In this document: positions 19,740 to 30,437 of the stretch, in pieces
Position numbering within the stretch: the stretch's first letter is position 1
How the letters are laid out: the number at the start of each line of letters is the position of its first letter
Assembly (NCBI GenBank): GCA_030374765.1
Contig: JARGXX010000001.1
Coordinates: 2,221,312 to 2,285,311 of the forward strand
DNA: 64,000 nucleotides
Origin: Agarophyton chilense
Taxonomy: Eukaryota; Rhodophyta; Florideophyceae; Gracilariales; Gracilariaceae
Direction: 5' to 3'
Program-made: the position numbers and the translations under genes
The notes under the pieces: generated by a model
Told to the model about the DNA's origin: nothing
The model's database searches: none
The model's input: the letters and a program-made list of their open reading frames with translations, nothing else

Positions 19740-20950
19740 TGCACGCATCAATATCTTCATTGCTGTCTGCCGGAGGACAAGCTGCGACAACATTTTCGCC
19801 CAGGTTGGTTTCGTCGCCCAACTTCTCGGCGAACACCACTCTGCCAGAGGCTGTGCCGTGTTATAACGGATCTCACGGCAGCAGGTTCAGTATTTTTCGT
19901 TTGAATCGCGAAAGTGCGTTTGTTTGGCGACTGGCTTGGAATATAACTCGTGCTCGAATCTCAGCTTCGGCGAATACTGCGACCGCACCAACATCCACGC
20001 CCAAAACTCTTCGGAACGATTGTAACTTTCTTTCCTAAACATATGCTAGAGTTGGGCAGAACCTTTGAGCCAGTCTTAGTCCACGATCGATAACTGCTTT
20101 TAGGCGAAGCACGAACAGCCTCCCTGTTGCTGACGTTTGAGCGATTTGATGAAGCGCGTCCAACTCGGATGCGGCTGCATTGGCTTCTGGTGGAATAATG
20201 CCAGGGAGGCCGATGTTCAAAAGAGATAATGACAGAGCATGAAGATCGAATGAACAACCGATATTGTCTTCATTTTGATCTTCTACAATCTTGGAAATCT
20301 ATGCCCAAAGAAGGAATGCGTGCCTTTTCAGCTCAACTTCCGCCAACCTGATTCTCAGCATGTGCTCGCTTATTTTCTCAGCTCTTGATTTGTATTTCTT
20401 GAATGATAGGTCTGCCAACCCTTTGTGAACGTCCGTTACCACTCTCAATTGATCATATGCTGCTTTATGCTATCTTTTCATCTTCAGCAGCTGAGACCAT
20501 GCTCCGGATATGGCTCCAGTGTATTCGTCCTCGCTTAAACACGTCAGATGGTCGTTCAGTGACGAGGGGTTAACAAATTCGCATAGTTTTCTTTGAAGGA
20601 TGTTGAATTTCCCCTCCACATTGTGGTTAAAATCCATGTTATTGATTCATTCGAGAAGTCGAGCACTGGTCTACAGGTCTTCTGATCTGGCATATCGATG
20701 CATTTTGTTCTGTAAGGTGTGTTTATCTCCTGCTTGAAATCATGTGGGATATCCTTTCGTTGTGCAATATCTCGAATCCTTCTCAGCAGCAAGCCGGTAG
20801 TAAACAGAGAACAGCAAGACGGAAGCTGGAGGCAAATCTTCCGAATCACGTATGGAATGTAGAATTTTTCGTCTGATGAACCGCTTATAGTCTTGCTCTC
20901 CAACACGTGTCCAATGATGTACTCCACTGCTTCTTCCAATTTCTGTGCTT
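19740..20950 (-). pseudogene. Unrecognised protein relic
   Basis: On the minus strand a frame of 127 codons (20939-20556) begins EEAVEYIIGHVLESKT and contains FYIPYVIRKICLQLPSCC and FTTGLLLRRIRDIAQRKD. Composition is varied and protein-like. Further down, around 20220-20035, a second frame reads GLPGIIPPEANAAASELDAL then GRLFVLRLKAVIDRGLRLAQ, and near 20030-19910 a third frame continues with FRRVLGVDVGAVAVFAEAEI. Together they look like one broken helical protein; I do not recognise the family. The stretch 20550-20260 between them carries many stops. Confidence 0.35.
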
Positions 20951-21492
20951 CAAAAGTATCGTGGTTAGAACTCTATTGTCTAGCGTCTTCCTCACATCGC
21001 ACCTGAGCGCTAGAAATGAAGGACAAATACACAGAATCGCTTCTTAGGCTATCAATTGAGTGTTTATCAAAACACATGTCTTCTACAAGGTTGTCATTTG
21101 TGAGCAAAGAGCGAATAAAAAAGAGTCTCAGGGCAAAACAGGAAACGGTACTGCAAAGCAAAAACGGGGAAAGAGTGATGAAAAAAGTAACACCAACAGA
21201 TGATGGGGATCTAACTGAGATAAGCGTATTCTGTATTTTGGGCTTGAATGGAGCTTTGGGAAACAGAGCGGGAGGTGAACATAAATCTCCCAAGTTTTCA
21301 GAAACCGCGAAAGCGAGCCTCCACCCCTCGTTTCTTAGTCCCTCTAAGCCACGCCGTCGCAAGACACTTTCTCTCCGTTTTCACCATCCACACTCTCCGT
21401 CTTCTTCACCGCCTCGTCTCTCTCTTCTTTTCCGTGATCTTCCCTCTTTCTATCATTCCGTCTCCGTCTCTTTGTATACCTAAACGAAGTCC
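20951..21492. other. No recognisable gene; possible 5' leader
   Basis: The last 150 bases (21340-21485) are pyrimidine-rich (CTCTCTCTTCTTTTCC type), as in many transcript leaders, directly before the first ATG of the plus-strand relic at 21493. Confidence 0.35.
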
Positions 21493-24063
21493 ATGGCGCC
21501 TTCCATTCGTACGACGAAGTGGACTACGCAGACCGGTTTGTGCAGGGTTGCGGCTCGGGTACAGTAATCCGGTATCACGAAGAGGAGAGGCACTGCGTCG
21601 GGCGGGAGTCATCGGCGGGCGTAGCGACGTGGATTTTCTTCGAAGACTCCGGGACGTGCAGCGCGTGTCAGAGATCAACCTGGAACGCACGCAAAAAATT
21701 CTTCCATGGCCAAGGAAACCACGGCCACGGCCACCACTGAGAGTGGGCTTCTCGCCGCAAAAACCGCAAAACAGAGAGATGAACTCCTCACCCTATGAAC
21801 CCCTAAGCTGAAGCCGAAGCCGAAGCTGAAGTAGAACGTGAAAGAGAAGCTGAGCGCGAAGCCGAAGCCGGCGTGGAGGAAATCTGCGCCTGTTACTCAT
21901 GTTGAGCGCGGGAAACCATCTAAAAAGGCACCATCTAAGCGTAGGCAGGATGAGTATGAACAGGGAAGGGAGCAGGACTTTGTACCAGCTTGTACAGGCT
22001 TAACTGCTATATAAAACATTAGTAAGCTGCCGACAGTTACGCGACGCGCCGCGCAAGAGGCAACGAAAGCGACGAGAGCATCGCCTGGAACAAGAACTGT
22101 GAAAACTGCGCCTCGAAAAAATATTGTGCCGGCGAACGTGAGGTTTTCAAGTCGAGTTTGAGAACTTCTTGAGCGGGCAACAAATGCGAAAGATAAGGTG
22201 GGAAGGAGACGTATAGGATGAGTTCATCGACCAAAGAATTAGGGTGACAGATTTACGAAGAGAGTGGAAGAACACGGAGATGGAGAAAACGAAATCAAGA
22301 GACCGGTAGAATATGAGAACTGCGTGCATCCCATGGCACAGGGTTCCGGAGACACGGGGCAAGCGATGATAAGGGAGCCGGGGCGGAGAAGTAAAAGAGT
22401 GGATAGAAGGTCTTCATAGGGTATGAGAAGGAAACGGGACTGGGTGGATGATTTCGAGGAGGAAATTGGGGTCCGGGACCCTAACAAAGAGACTGGTGGA
22501 GTGCAGTTGGTAGGGGTGTCGAATACCGCGCGGAATGGACTGCTTACGAAGATGGGTAGGTTGAAGGGGGAGTTACATAGTGAGAGAGATGGTTGTAAGA
22601 GCTTGAAGATGAGTCTGAGGTTGGCCTAGGGAAAAAGCCAACGGCTTGGGAAGGAGATGAGAGTTCACCAACTTCTTACAGAATCATTTTCCAGGCGGTG
22701 AAGAACAAAGAAGAAAAGTCGAATATAATGGACAGGTATTGGAGAATGCAACATGAGATAGAAGTAGAGGAAAGGTTCTATGGGGTGGCGAAGAATAAGT
22801 ATGACAGTGTGCTTTACTATGCGAAGAGTGAGACGTCGAAGCTGTGTCTGTCGGGTGCTGTGGCGAGGAACTGGGTGAATAAGTGTGAGGTTGTGGGAGA
22901 AGAGAAAGGGGAAAGCGTGATGGTTATGTATGGGGAAGAGATTGTTTCACAATCTCGGATGAAGGTAGCACGAGAGATGAAACCGTATACGCCGTAGGTG
23001 GATGGAGAAGGTGAGGCTTGGTTTTACGATATGGTGAGTACGCAGTTGGGAAGGCCGATATAAGCATCAATACGGACGTTGGGGAAGGAGGAGGAGTGGG
23101 TGCAAAAGTTGATGAAGGATGCATGTTTTCGGAAGAGGGTGAAGCAGGCTTTGAGCGATGCTGTGGGCGCACGAAAGCGGAATACGAGGGAGAAGATGTT
23201 TTTAGGACTGAGATATAATTTGAGAGCTAGGCTTCCTAGACATTAAAAGGACAACGGAGTGAAGAAGAGGTACGTGTTGGAGGTTCAGAAGGCGCTTCAG
23301 AAGCTGCAAACCGAAGGATATTAGTGGGAATGAAGTGTTGCCGAAATGAAGGATGAAAAAAGTAGAAGAGATATGTTTCTCTGGATTTCGTGTGTGTTGG
23401 AGAAGTATGAGGATGACCCTGGTGACATTAACTTCGGGAACGGAGTGAGTTTGCAAGTGCTGAGAAAGTTTCTTTGGTACGACGTGCAGCAACGGTCGCG
23501 GGAAGCAGAGCAAAGGTATATGTATGTGGATTGGAGTGTTGTGCAGCTGGGCGCGTGGATGCGTGAATGGGGTCTGAGGTTCGGTAGATGGCTTGTGATG
23601 GTGGAAGAGGTGAGAAACGGCAGATAATATTCAGGAGTTTGTTTTCAAAGTACCTTCCGTTGGCTGTAGAAGGAATTTTAGGGACGGCGAGTGGGAAGGT
23701 GAAGGAGATATACATGGAGGAACTGGAGCAATGGGGGGTGAGAAGGGTAGAACTGAGACATGTGTTTGGAAATTTGGAGCAGGTCGGGACTGTTGCTCTA
23801 TGGATGCCATCGCAGCAAAGGGTGTATTTGGCAGTTCGTGATGTAGTGTTGATGAGCCAGTTCACGGATCACCTGTGAAGTGCGGCGGACTGTTACGTAG
23901 GGAGTTGCAGGACGAATGAAATGTGGTTTGAGCCACTTCGATGCGATCCGGAGGTTGTGGTAAGTTCTGATCATGGAGAAGAAGATCATGCAATGCTACA
24001 AGAAGAACAAGATGGGGTAGGAGAAGGTTCGGATAGTGAGCGAATGATACTGGGCAGAAAATG
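21493..24063 (+). pseudogene. Unrecognised first gene of a putative DNA transposon
   Basis: A purine-rich plus-strand relic with protein-like segments in changing frames. It begins after a CT-rich leader at an ATG (21493). It then has a basic, Lys/Pro-rich region (21700-22000, with KRRQDEYEQGREQDF) and helical segments such as YWRMQHEIEVEERFYGVAKN (22698-22997), WVQKLMKDACFRKRVKQAL (about 23100), DMFLWISCVLEKYEDDPGDI (23346-23627) and YLPLAVEGILGTASGKVKEI (23588-23878). It ends about 45 bp before the end of the minus-strand transposase relic, tail to tail. At least six stops or shifts break it. The domain is not recognised. The convergent placement and shared composition suggest both belong to one element. 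Confidence 0.4.
21806..21872 (+). repeat. GAAGCC/GAAGCT hexanucleotide repeat
   Basis: Imperfect tandem units GCTGAA, GCCGAA and related hexamers, interrupted at 21832-21852. In the frame of the surrounding relic they encode alternating Lys-Pro/Leu residues. Confidence 0.75.
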
Positions 24064-24108
24064 AGTTTAATGCTTGTTAGAATATTCTCATTGTTATAAA
24101 TGTAAAGT

Positions 24109-27100
24109 TTAAGCGTGTTCGCTTTGTGTGGAGACGTACACACGAGCACGTGGGTCTCTGTAGAATCTGTTAACGTAGAAGCGGTGGAATCGCCACTGGA
24201 GGGAAGGGAAGAAGGACTTAGCGGGATAGTTTTGGCAGACGACGTGAACTGAACCTTTGATGAAAGAGAACTGGATGAGACCGAACCACGGGGAGACGTT
24301 GTGAGAGGGGTTGGTGTGATTGGGGGAGAGGGTGTGGTCGAGTTCATCATCTGTGGCCCAACGAAGGGAGATGCAGTTGGCGGTGCGGCCGACGAGATCG
24401 ACTGGCTTGGTGACCTCGAAGAAGCGTACCAAGGCATACCCTTCATCGTTTGAGTCGCTTTCTTTGAAGTCGAACCGGATAAAGTCTGAAAGTTTGCAGA
24501 TCCAAGTGGTGGGGAAGGTGCGGTATTTTGGGGGAGTTCCGAAGACCAAGATATAGGAGAATTTGGGAGACTTGGACAGACCGAAAGAGAAGTTTGCGAA
24601 GATGCGCTGGAGGAGAGGGGCGCTTGGCTCTGATGAATGGATGAAATTGAAGTGGGAGTCATAATCACGTAAAGAAGGGTTGAAACCGCCGCCAACGAAA
24701 GCTGAGTTGACGACTTTGAACTTGAGATTATGAAGATGAGAAGAAGATGAGGAGAGCCCAAGGCTGTCGAGGCATAGGTTATGGAAAGCGGAGAGGGCGT
24801 CTCGAGAGATTTGGTTGATGAAGGATAGAATGGAAGGGAGAAAGATGTGTGAGAGGGAGAAGATTGTGGAATGAGGAGGGGAGCGAATGTATTTGTCGGC
24901 GGTGATGTCGTCGCGGAGGAGGATAGTAATGCCACCGCGAACCATGCAGGGCTGTGTAGGTGGAGGAGAAGGGGAGGAGTTTGAGTTTGAGATGTAGGTG
25001 GAGATGGAGTTGCAAATGATCTCTGTTTGTTGAATTGTGTCGATTGTTTCTCTGTGAGCTGTTAATCTTCTGTGGGAGGTGCGGCTGTAGTGGTTTTGGA
25101 ATAGAAGGTGTGCATGTTCATAAACTCCTGCGTCACCGAAGTGGAGACCCCCATATCTTCTGATGTCTGGGATGATGTGATCGAAAAGAAGGAACTTAAG
25201 TGCTTGGAAGTTGGAGGCCTGGAAGGGGCCGAGGATGGAGAGGGCGTTTGGATTGAATTTTTTGATGAGAATCTCCGAGGAGTGAATGCGGATCTTTGCC
25301 CATTCTTGGGAGTTGTGGTAGTGAAGCACGTTGTTCACGAGGTCGTTGTAGGACGTGAAGATGGAGGTGATGGGTGTCGTGTCAAATTCATGGCAGCACC
25401 GGTTAAAAAGGCGCCGATGAAGGGGAAGACCATATCCAGTGCTCTGTAGTTTTTTGCATCTAGCTTTCCTTTAATACCGTCGTGGGTGAAAAAGCCGTTG
25501 AGTAACTTACGGTTTGCGGGAGTGGGGAAGTGGAGTTCGGTGTCCGCGAGGATGGTGTAAGCGTGGTTCAGAAGAGAGATGCGGATGTTCTTGAATGATC
25601 TGGTGAAAAGTGAGGCGACGTTGGAGAATTTATCTCCGGAATTGATTCTTTCGACGGTGGCAAGCTTGATGAGCTTTGAGTTGCCGAGGTGGAAGTTGTG
25701 GAGTGGTTCGAAGGAGAAGATGGAGTAGGGAGTGAGAAGTGAGGAGACGTTGAAGAGTGGGTATGACTCGAGGAAGAAGGTGTAGGAGGAGAAGGAGGTG
25801 AAATGGAGGAGTTTTGTGGCTTGGTTTCTTAGCGTTCTGGCGACGCGTGGTTTGCGGTAGAGAAGGGCTTCCTCGGAGTTTTGGAGCAGTTGCTTGTGCA
25901 GAGACCTTGTTTGAGTGGCGTGGGAGACAGTTCGGGGAATGAGGGTGAGAGTGTAGAGGTTGAGGTGTGAGCTGGGGACGAGGCATCTCTGGCAAGGCTT
26001 CATTGATTTTGTGCCATGGAGAATGGAAAGAATGTCCTTTTCTTTAGGGAAGTCTGCGCTATAGTTTGCGATGACTGGATGGAATTGGCGGATGACGCTG
26101 TCAGCGTCGCGGAAGGGGAACCCTTCTAAACCGACGGAGCATAGGGGATCGAGGATTGTGTTGAAAAACTTCTGAACGAGTTCCATACGCGCTGTGCGGT
26201 CCATGGGGGAGGAGGGGTTGACGTCGATGGACTCGTCGTCTGGAGGGGAGGAAGAGTTGTTGAATGAAGGTTAAATGTAATCGACGAGGGTGTTGTTGCT
26301 GGAGATGCAATGGCGGCGTAAAAAGTCTGGAAAGTTGAGGAGGATGATGTGCAAGAGGTAGAAGGTGACGGAAGAGCTTTTGAGAGTGGTGGAGGACTTT
26401 TCTGAGTAGAGTTGTACGAATCCGATGAAGGAATCGATGCCGGTGGTGTTGGTTTCGTGCCAGATGACGTCTGAGTCTCGGAAGTAGAGGATGTGTTCTT
26501 TCATTGCGGGGAAGACGTGTGAGCCGAGTTATGAAGCCATGGGATGGGCGAAGGCGGGGATGCCAGTGGTGGAAGATAGCCTGACTGGATGGAAGAAGGA
26601 GGTGTTTTGGGAAGCGAATTGGAGTTGCTAGCGTAGTACTTCTATTGGATATTTGAGATACAAAGTTGCGGAGAATTTGTCGGGTTTGTCTGAGATGATG
26701 GAGGTTTTAAATCCAATGGAGCCGACTGTGTGCTCGCAAAGTTTGGAGTAGAGCTGTAGGCATTGGGACGCCGAGGAGATAGACTGTTGGAAGTCTGAGA
26801 GTGAGCATGAGGGGTCCTTCAGGATGTGAATGAGTGCGTCTACGGTTCGCATTCCGAGTTTGGTGGAGATGGAAGAGATGGAAATGACCATCTGATGAAA
26901 GGTGTGATTCACGAAGGAGGAGAGTGTGAGTTTCAGGAGGGATGCAGAGGGGGAGGCGGTGTTGAGTATATTAGCTGCATCTTTGGAACGTGTTGCGAGA
27001 GCGATTTGGTTGGAGTGGTATGGGTCGTCGTCTTGGAGTGCCACGTTATCGGAGGGGCGGTTTGAGACACGGACGGAGGAGGTTCGGGAGGTTTGGATGA

Positions 27101-27170
27101 ACAAAGCTACAAAGATTTTAATCAACAGGAGTCCAGGAACGACTACTCTCGTCTGCTTGAACCTCAACAA
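24109..27170 (-). pseudogene. Transposase-like relic (KDZ/Plavaka-type, tentative)
   Basis: Consecutive minus-strand frames form a protein of about 1000 residues. N-terminus: MLRFKQTRVVVPGLLLIKIF (27170). Then WHETNTTGIDSFIGFVQLYS with LHIILLNFPDFLRR (26504-26271), SADFPKEKDILSILHGTKS with KPCQRCLVPSSHLN and FEPLHNFHLGNSKLI (26204-25335). A 409-codon frame (25338-24109) follows, with KFLLFDHIIPDIRRYGG, DAGVYEHAHLLFQNHYSRTS and a conserved-looking C-terminus (CISLRWATDDELDHTL, VSPWFGLIQFSFIKG). Dispersed Asp residues, a CXXC, an LHNFHLG-type block and a late E-x-x-H block are the pattern of large KDZ/Plavaka transposases. That assignment is from memory of the pattern, not a search. Breaks lie near 26628, 26271 and 25338. 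Confidence 0.5.
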
Positions 27171-27474
27171 GCAGCTTTTGCGCTGCTATGCATAGAATCA
27201 GCACGGTTGTTAAACTTCAAGTTGTGTATAGAGCAACATGGACAATTTGGGAAATTCTACAAGGGCCCACTTCCAACGCTTGCCGATTATTTTGTTCCTT
27301 TTAAATTAATCCAACACATTATATGTCAAACCAACCGAAAATATGCTACATGAACTATGCTTCACGCAAAGTGCAAAGGGCGAGGAGCAAATATGTGAGA
27401 AGGGCCTTGGGCAGAGGTACGAGGCCCAGGCGCTACCACGCGGACCTACCAGAGTGCTGCGCTCGTAAGTGTGC
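27171..27474. other. Flank between two relics
   Basis: Probable 5' flank of the transposase relic. No gene seen and terminal inverted repeats not found. Confidence 0.35.
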
Positions 27475-28236
27475 GTCAGCCCAGTTTTTGCGCAAGCGTT
27501 CTAAGAACAGCCAGTAGCTGTTTGCGCTCGTCTATGAAGAACTTCCTCTCTTTCATTTCAAGATCCATCTACCGCTGCTCGAGATCAAGCTTGCGGCATA
27601 TTGTGTTGCGCCTATTGTCGAGATGAGACTCGTAGAGGTTCACTCGCTTCCGCTTGAGCACGATTCATTCTTATTTATGCTTACGTCGCTTCGTAATGCT
27701 ATCCATCAGTAAATCGTTGTCGTCTGTTTTGCTTCATCCAACAAAAATTGTAAAGAAACAGGAGAAGGATTGCCGTCACCACGGCTAATAGCATGGGATG
27801 CAGAACGACAATGAAGTACCCTGTGTCGAATTATGGCTACTGCAGTTACCAATTTCTGTTCGCGGTGTGTTCGCTCGTCTCGCTGAGCGCGATCTTCTTC
27901 CCCTCTCTCATCAATCTCCAAAATAAGTCAGTCCATCAGCGTTTTATTCTCCGTATATAATTTGAAGTTCTTGTACGCAGCAATATTCGCATGCATTGCA
28001 GAGCTTCTCTTCCACCCAACACATTTGGAGCGGTCTTCTGGGTACTTTGGGGAAAGAATGTCCGGGCCATGGAGCATGTTGCTCGCCGACGCGTTCATGA
28101 ACACACAATGCGTTTCGTCAAAGCAAGGTCCTTTCTGGCCCAATGCCGCCATATTTGCCTTGCTCGACATGATACACTTCAAAAGAAGTATATCTGCTTG
28201 TTCCGAAAATCGAATGCGCTTCGTGCCTGTTGCCAC
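27475..28236 (-). pseudogene. Myb/SANT-like DNA-binding protein relic
   Basis: The minus-strand frame 28236-27928 begins MATGTKRIRFSEQADILLLK, like the first helix of Myb/SANT-like domains common in algal and oomycete repeat-borne proteins. After a stop the next frame (27921-27706) starts with acidic/basic residues (EIDERGEEDRAQRDERTHRE). Further down, around 27690-27480, heptad-like sequence (DLEMKERKFFIDERKQLLAV) suggests a C-terminal coiled coil. N-terminal Myb-like domain, linker and coiled coil is a known arrangement for these proteins. The tryptophans of a functional Myb repeat are not evident, and stops separate all three parts. A plus-strand frame over the same DNA (27962-28540) is probably a shadow. 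Confidence 0.4.
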
Positions 28237-29576
28237 AGAGACCGTAGAGGTAGGCGCTCAATTGTTCAGAACTTTGGAAGCTAAGACTGCATTACTGGCG
28301 GTGGAGGGTTCTGGAACTACTGCCGGCACACTGGGAGCAAGGGAAGGTATAGAGATTGCTGTGAGGATGTACATGAGAGAATCAGAGAAAATCGGTTGGT
28401 TTAGTAACAGGGTGGATTCGGGGTTGTGGGCCCAGGAAATTTGGGGGTTGAGCGGAAAAGTAGTTACCATGTTTTGCTCGGTGTCAGAAGCCCGAGCAAA
28501 AGGAATGAAGGTTGAAAGTTTTTGTGAGAGGTTTCCTTAATCATCAAGAACAAGGTTCTTGGTTTTCGGGCCAAACCGAGTGTGCCGGTGTACCATGGCA
28601 TGCTCCGCCCGTTGGTGTCGATTTAAATTTGACAGTAACGAAAGGTACGGAGAGCATAACAGCCCAAAAAAACTGTGTTAGAAAAGCGTTCTGTAGACCC
28701 GAGTAATACACTTCGTAGAACCAGAAAGGTTAACACAGCCCCTTCACCCAAACATGTAGATTTCTTCCGAACTCTTGCTCGTTACTTCAAACCATTCCAC
28801 ACGCTTATGTTTCGTGGCGTTGGCGTTGAATACTTTCACTAGATGGAAAGACTGCCGCCTCGAGTGTTTAGCGTCTCTGCTTGGTTTCAGTACAGCTAAA
28901 ATCTTCCCTCAAGTATCTGCGTATGTTCCCCGGATTCCCTCTTTTACGTTTGGGTCATGTCATGGTTTTGAAGTACAGGATCCAAACTTGCACGTAACCT
29001 CAGAAGCCGTATCGTTAACTACGTCCTTTCCAACTCGTCTGGGGGAGAGCGGATCGCGGGTTTGTTGGATGCCAACGAGACAGAGCTTCCTGATAAGTTT
29101 TCTTCTGGGTTTTCGATTCTCTAGGGTTTGTTCTCTAGCAATTACATTCACACATTGTACCCTTCTTGGTAAGCCAAGCTCAAATTATCCCCCGAGATGC
29201 AGTATCGATGGGAAAATACCTTTCACTCCCTGTAGAAACTCACCGGGGATCTTTGAGAAAACAGACATCAATTGCTGTTTTGTTCTTTGCTTTCTAGCGA
29301 ACGCACGTATATGAGTGAAGTGATCCATGCGGTAGGCAATCTTGATTCTAATGTTCATACAGCTACACGACTTTTCAAAAAGATGATGTGCCCTTTAGCT
29401 TTCATATTTATCATTGTTTCATTCCTTTGGTTCCTTCTGTTGTTGGAACATGGATAATGGAAGTGAAGTATCACCACCTTAAGGGTATTCTGGACGATCA
29501 AGAAATAGTTTCTGGTATTTCTGTAGATACATAATTAGGGTTTCTTAGACCTGGGTGCGTTACAATGTAAAGATAA
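28237..29576. other. No supportable gene
   Basis: Several frames of 60-180 codons are open on the plus strand (for example 28775-29314) but lack recognisable motifs or protein-like composition. Confidence 0.35.
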
Positions 29577-29800
29577 ATTTGGGGGACGTGCAGGGCAATG
29601 GGTTTCTTCTTGAGCATGGGAAGTGGTACAAAGCGAAAATGTGGGGTGGAAATAGTGCGGCTAATGTTGCGATTAAAACTGTCTGGGAGCCGTATAACGA
29701 AGGATTCATTAATAAACCTGAAAATACGTAAGAAATCGATCTCGGATATTGCAATGAGCCAGAAAATTCTATGGTAGACAGAACTTAAGAGCATCAACTC
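29577..29800 (+). pseudogene. Second kinase N-lobe-like fragment
   Basis: A plus-strand frame reads GKWYKAKMWGG then ANVAIKTVWEP, resembling the end of a glycine-rich loop (V-Y-K-A) and the VAIK lysine of strand 3. The region that would form helix C follows (EGFINKPENT), then stops at about 29731 and 29789. The preceding residues NLGDVQGNGF could be a damaged glycine-rich loop. It does not match the other kinase relic closely, so it derives from a different gene. No catalytic loop follows within the next kilobase. Confidence 0.38.
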
Positions 29801-30437
29801 ATCGTACTTGCGTCGCCTGCGTCACCAAGGTCACCGTAATTTCATATTCTTCTCGCCACCGATGAAGCCGAAAAACTTGATTATGCTGGCAGGACGGCGA
29901 TCGTGTGATAATAGAAACATCTTCTGAAGTTACAAACGGTACGCATAGCGCTCTCAGAATTTTGACCTCACGATGCGGTATGACAAGCTTTGTACCAAGA
30001 ATACGGCGTTCATGAGCCCAGATTTCTTCTATCGCGGGGCAAGAGCAGCTCTACGACAACCAGAAGCACGGAATATATAGGAAGGAAAGCGAGAAATTCT
30101 TCCACGGCTTGTAATCCTCGCCTTCGAGTGAACGTATTGTTTCTGGCTTTGGCCCAAAGTACGCAAAATTTTCCATGACCAAACAAAAAGAGGGTCAAAT
30201 CTCCATACCCATGTCAGTATAAGGTTTTGAACATGGGTCTCATTTTACTTTAACATATGGTCTTGGCATAGGATGTGAAGGGGTAGGAAGATACTTCAAA
30301 GAATTTCACCAACTTTTGTTCTTGTCACTTATCTGGGATATCAGCTATTCGAAGATCTGCTGATTTTTGTTTACGCAAGTCGTATAGATCCCCGACCATC
30401 AATATTGGTCTTCGAATAGCAGACAAGGGGATTCAAT
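29801..30437. other. No gene; contains a 12-bp inverted repeat
   Basis: GCTATTCGAAGA at 30344-30355 is the reverse complement of TCTTCGAATAGC at 30409-30420, with a 53-nt loop. Nothing else was recognised. Confidence 0.45.

Noticed and set aside
27962-28540. 192-codon plus-strand frame
   Set aside because: The minus strand over the same DNA reads as a Myb/SANT-like relic, and the plus frame has no recognisable feature beyond a hydrophobic start.
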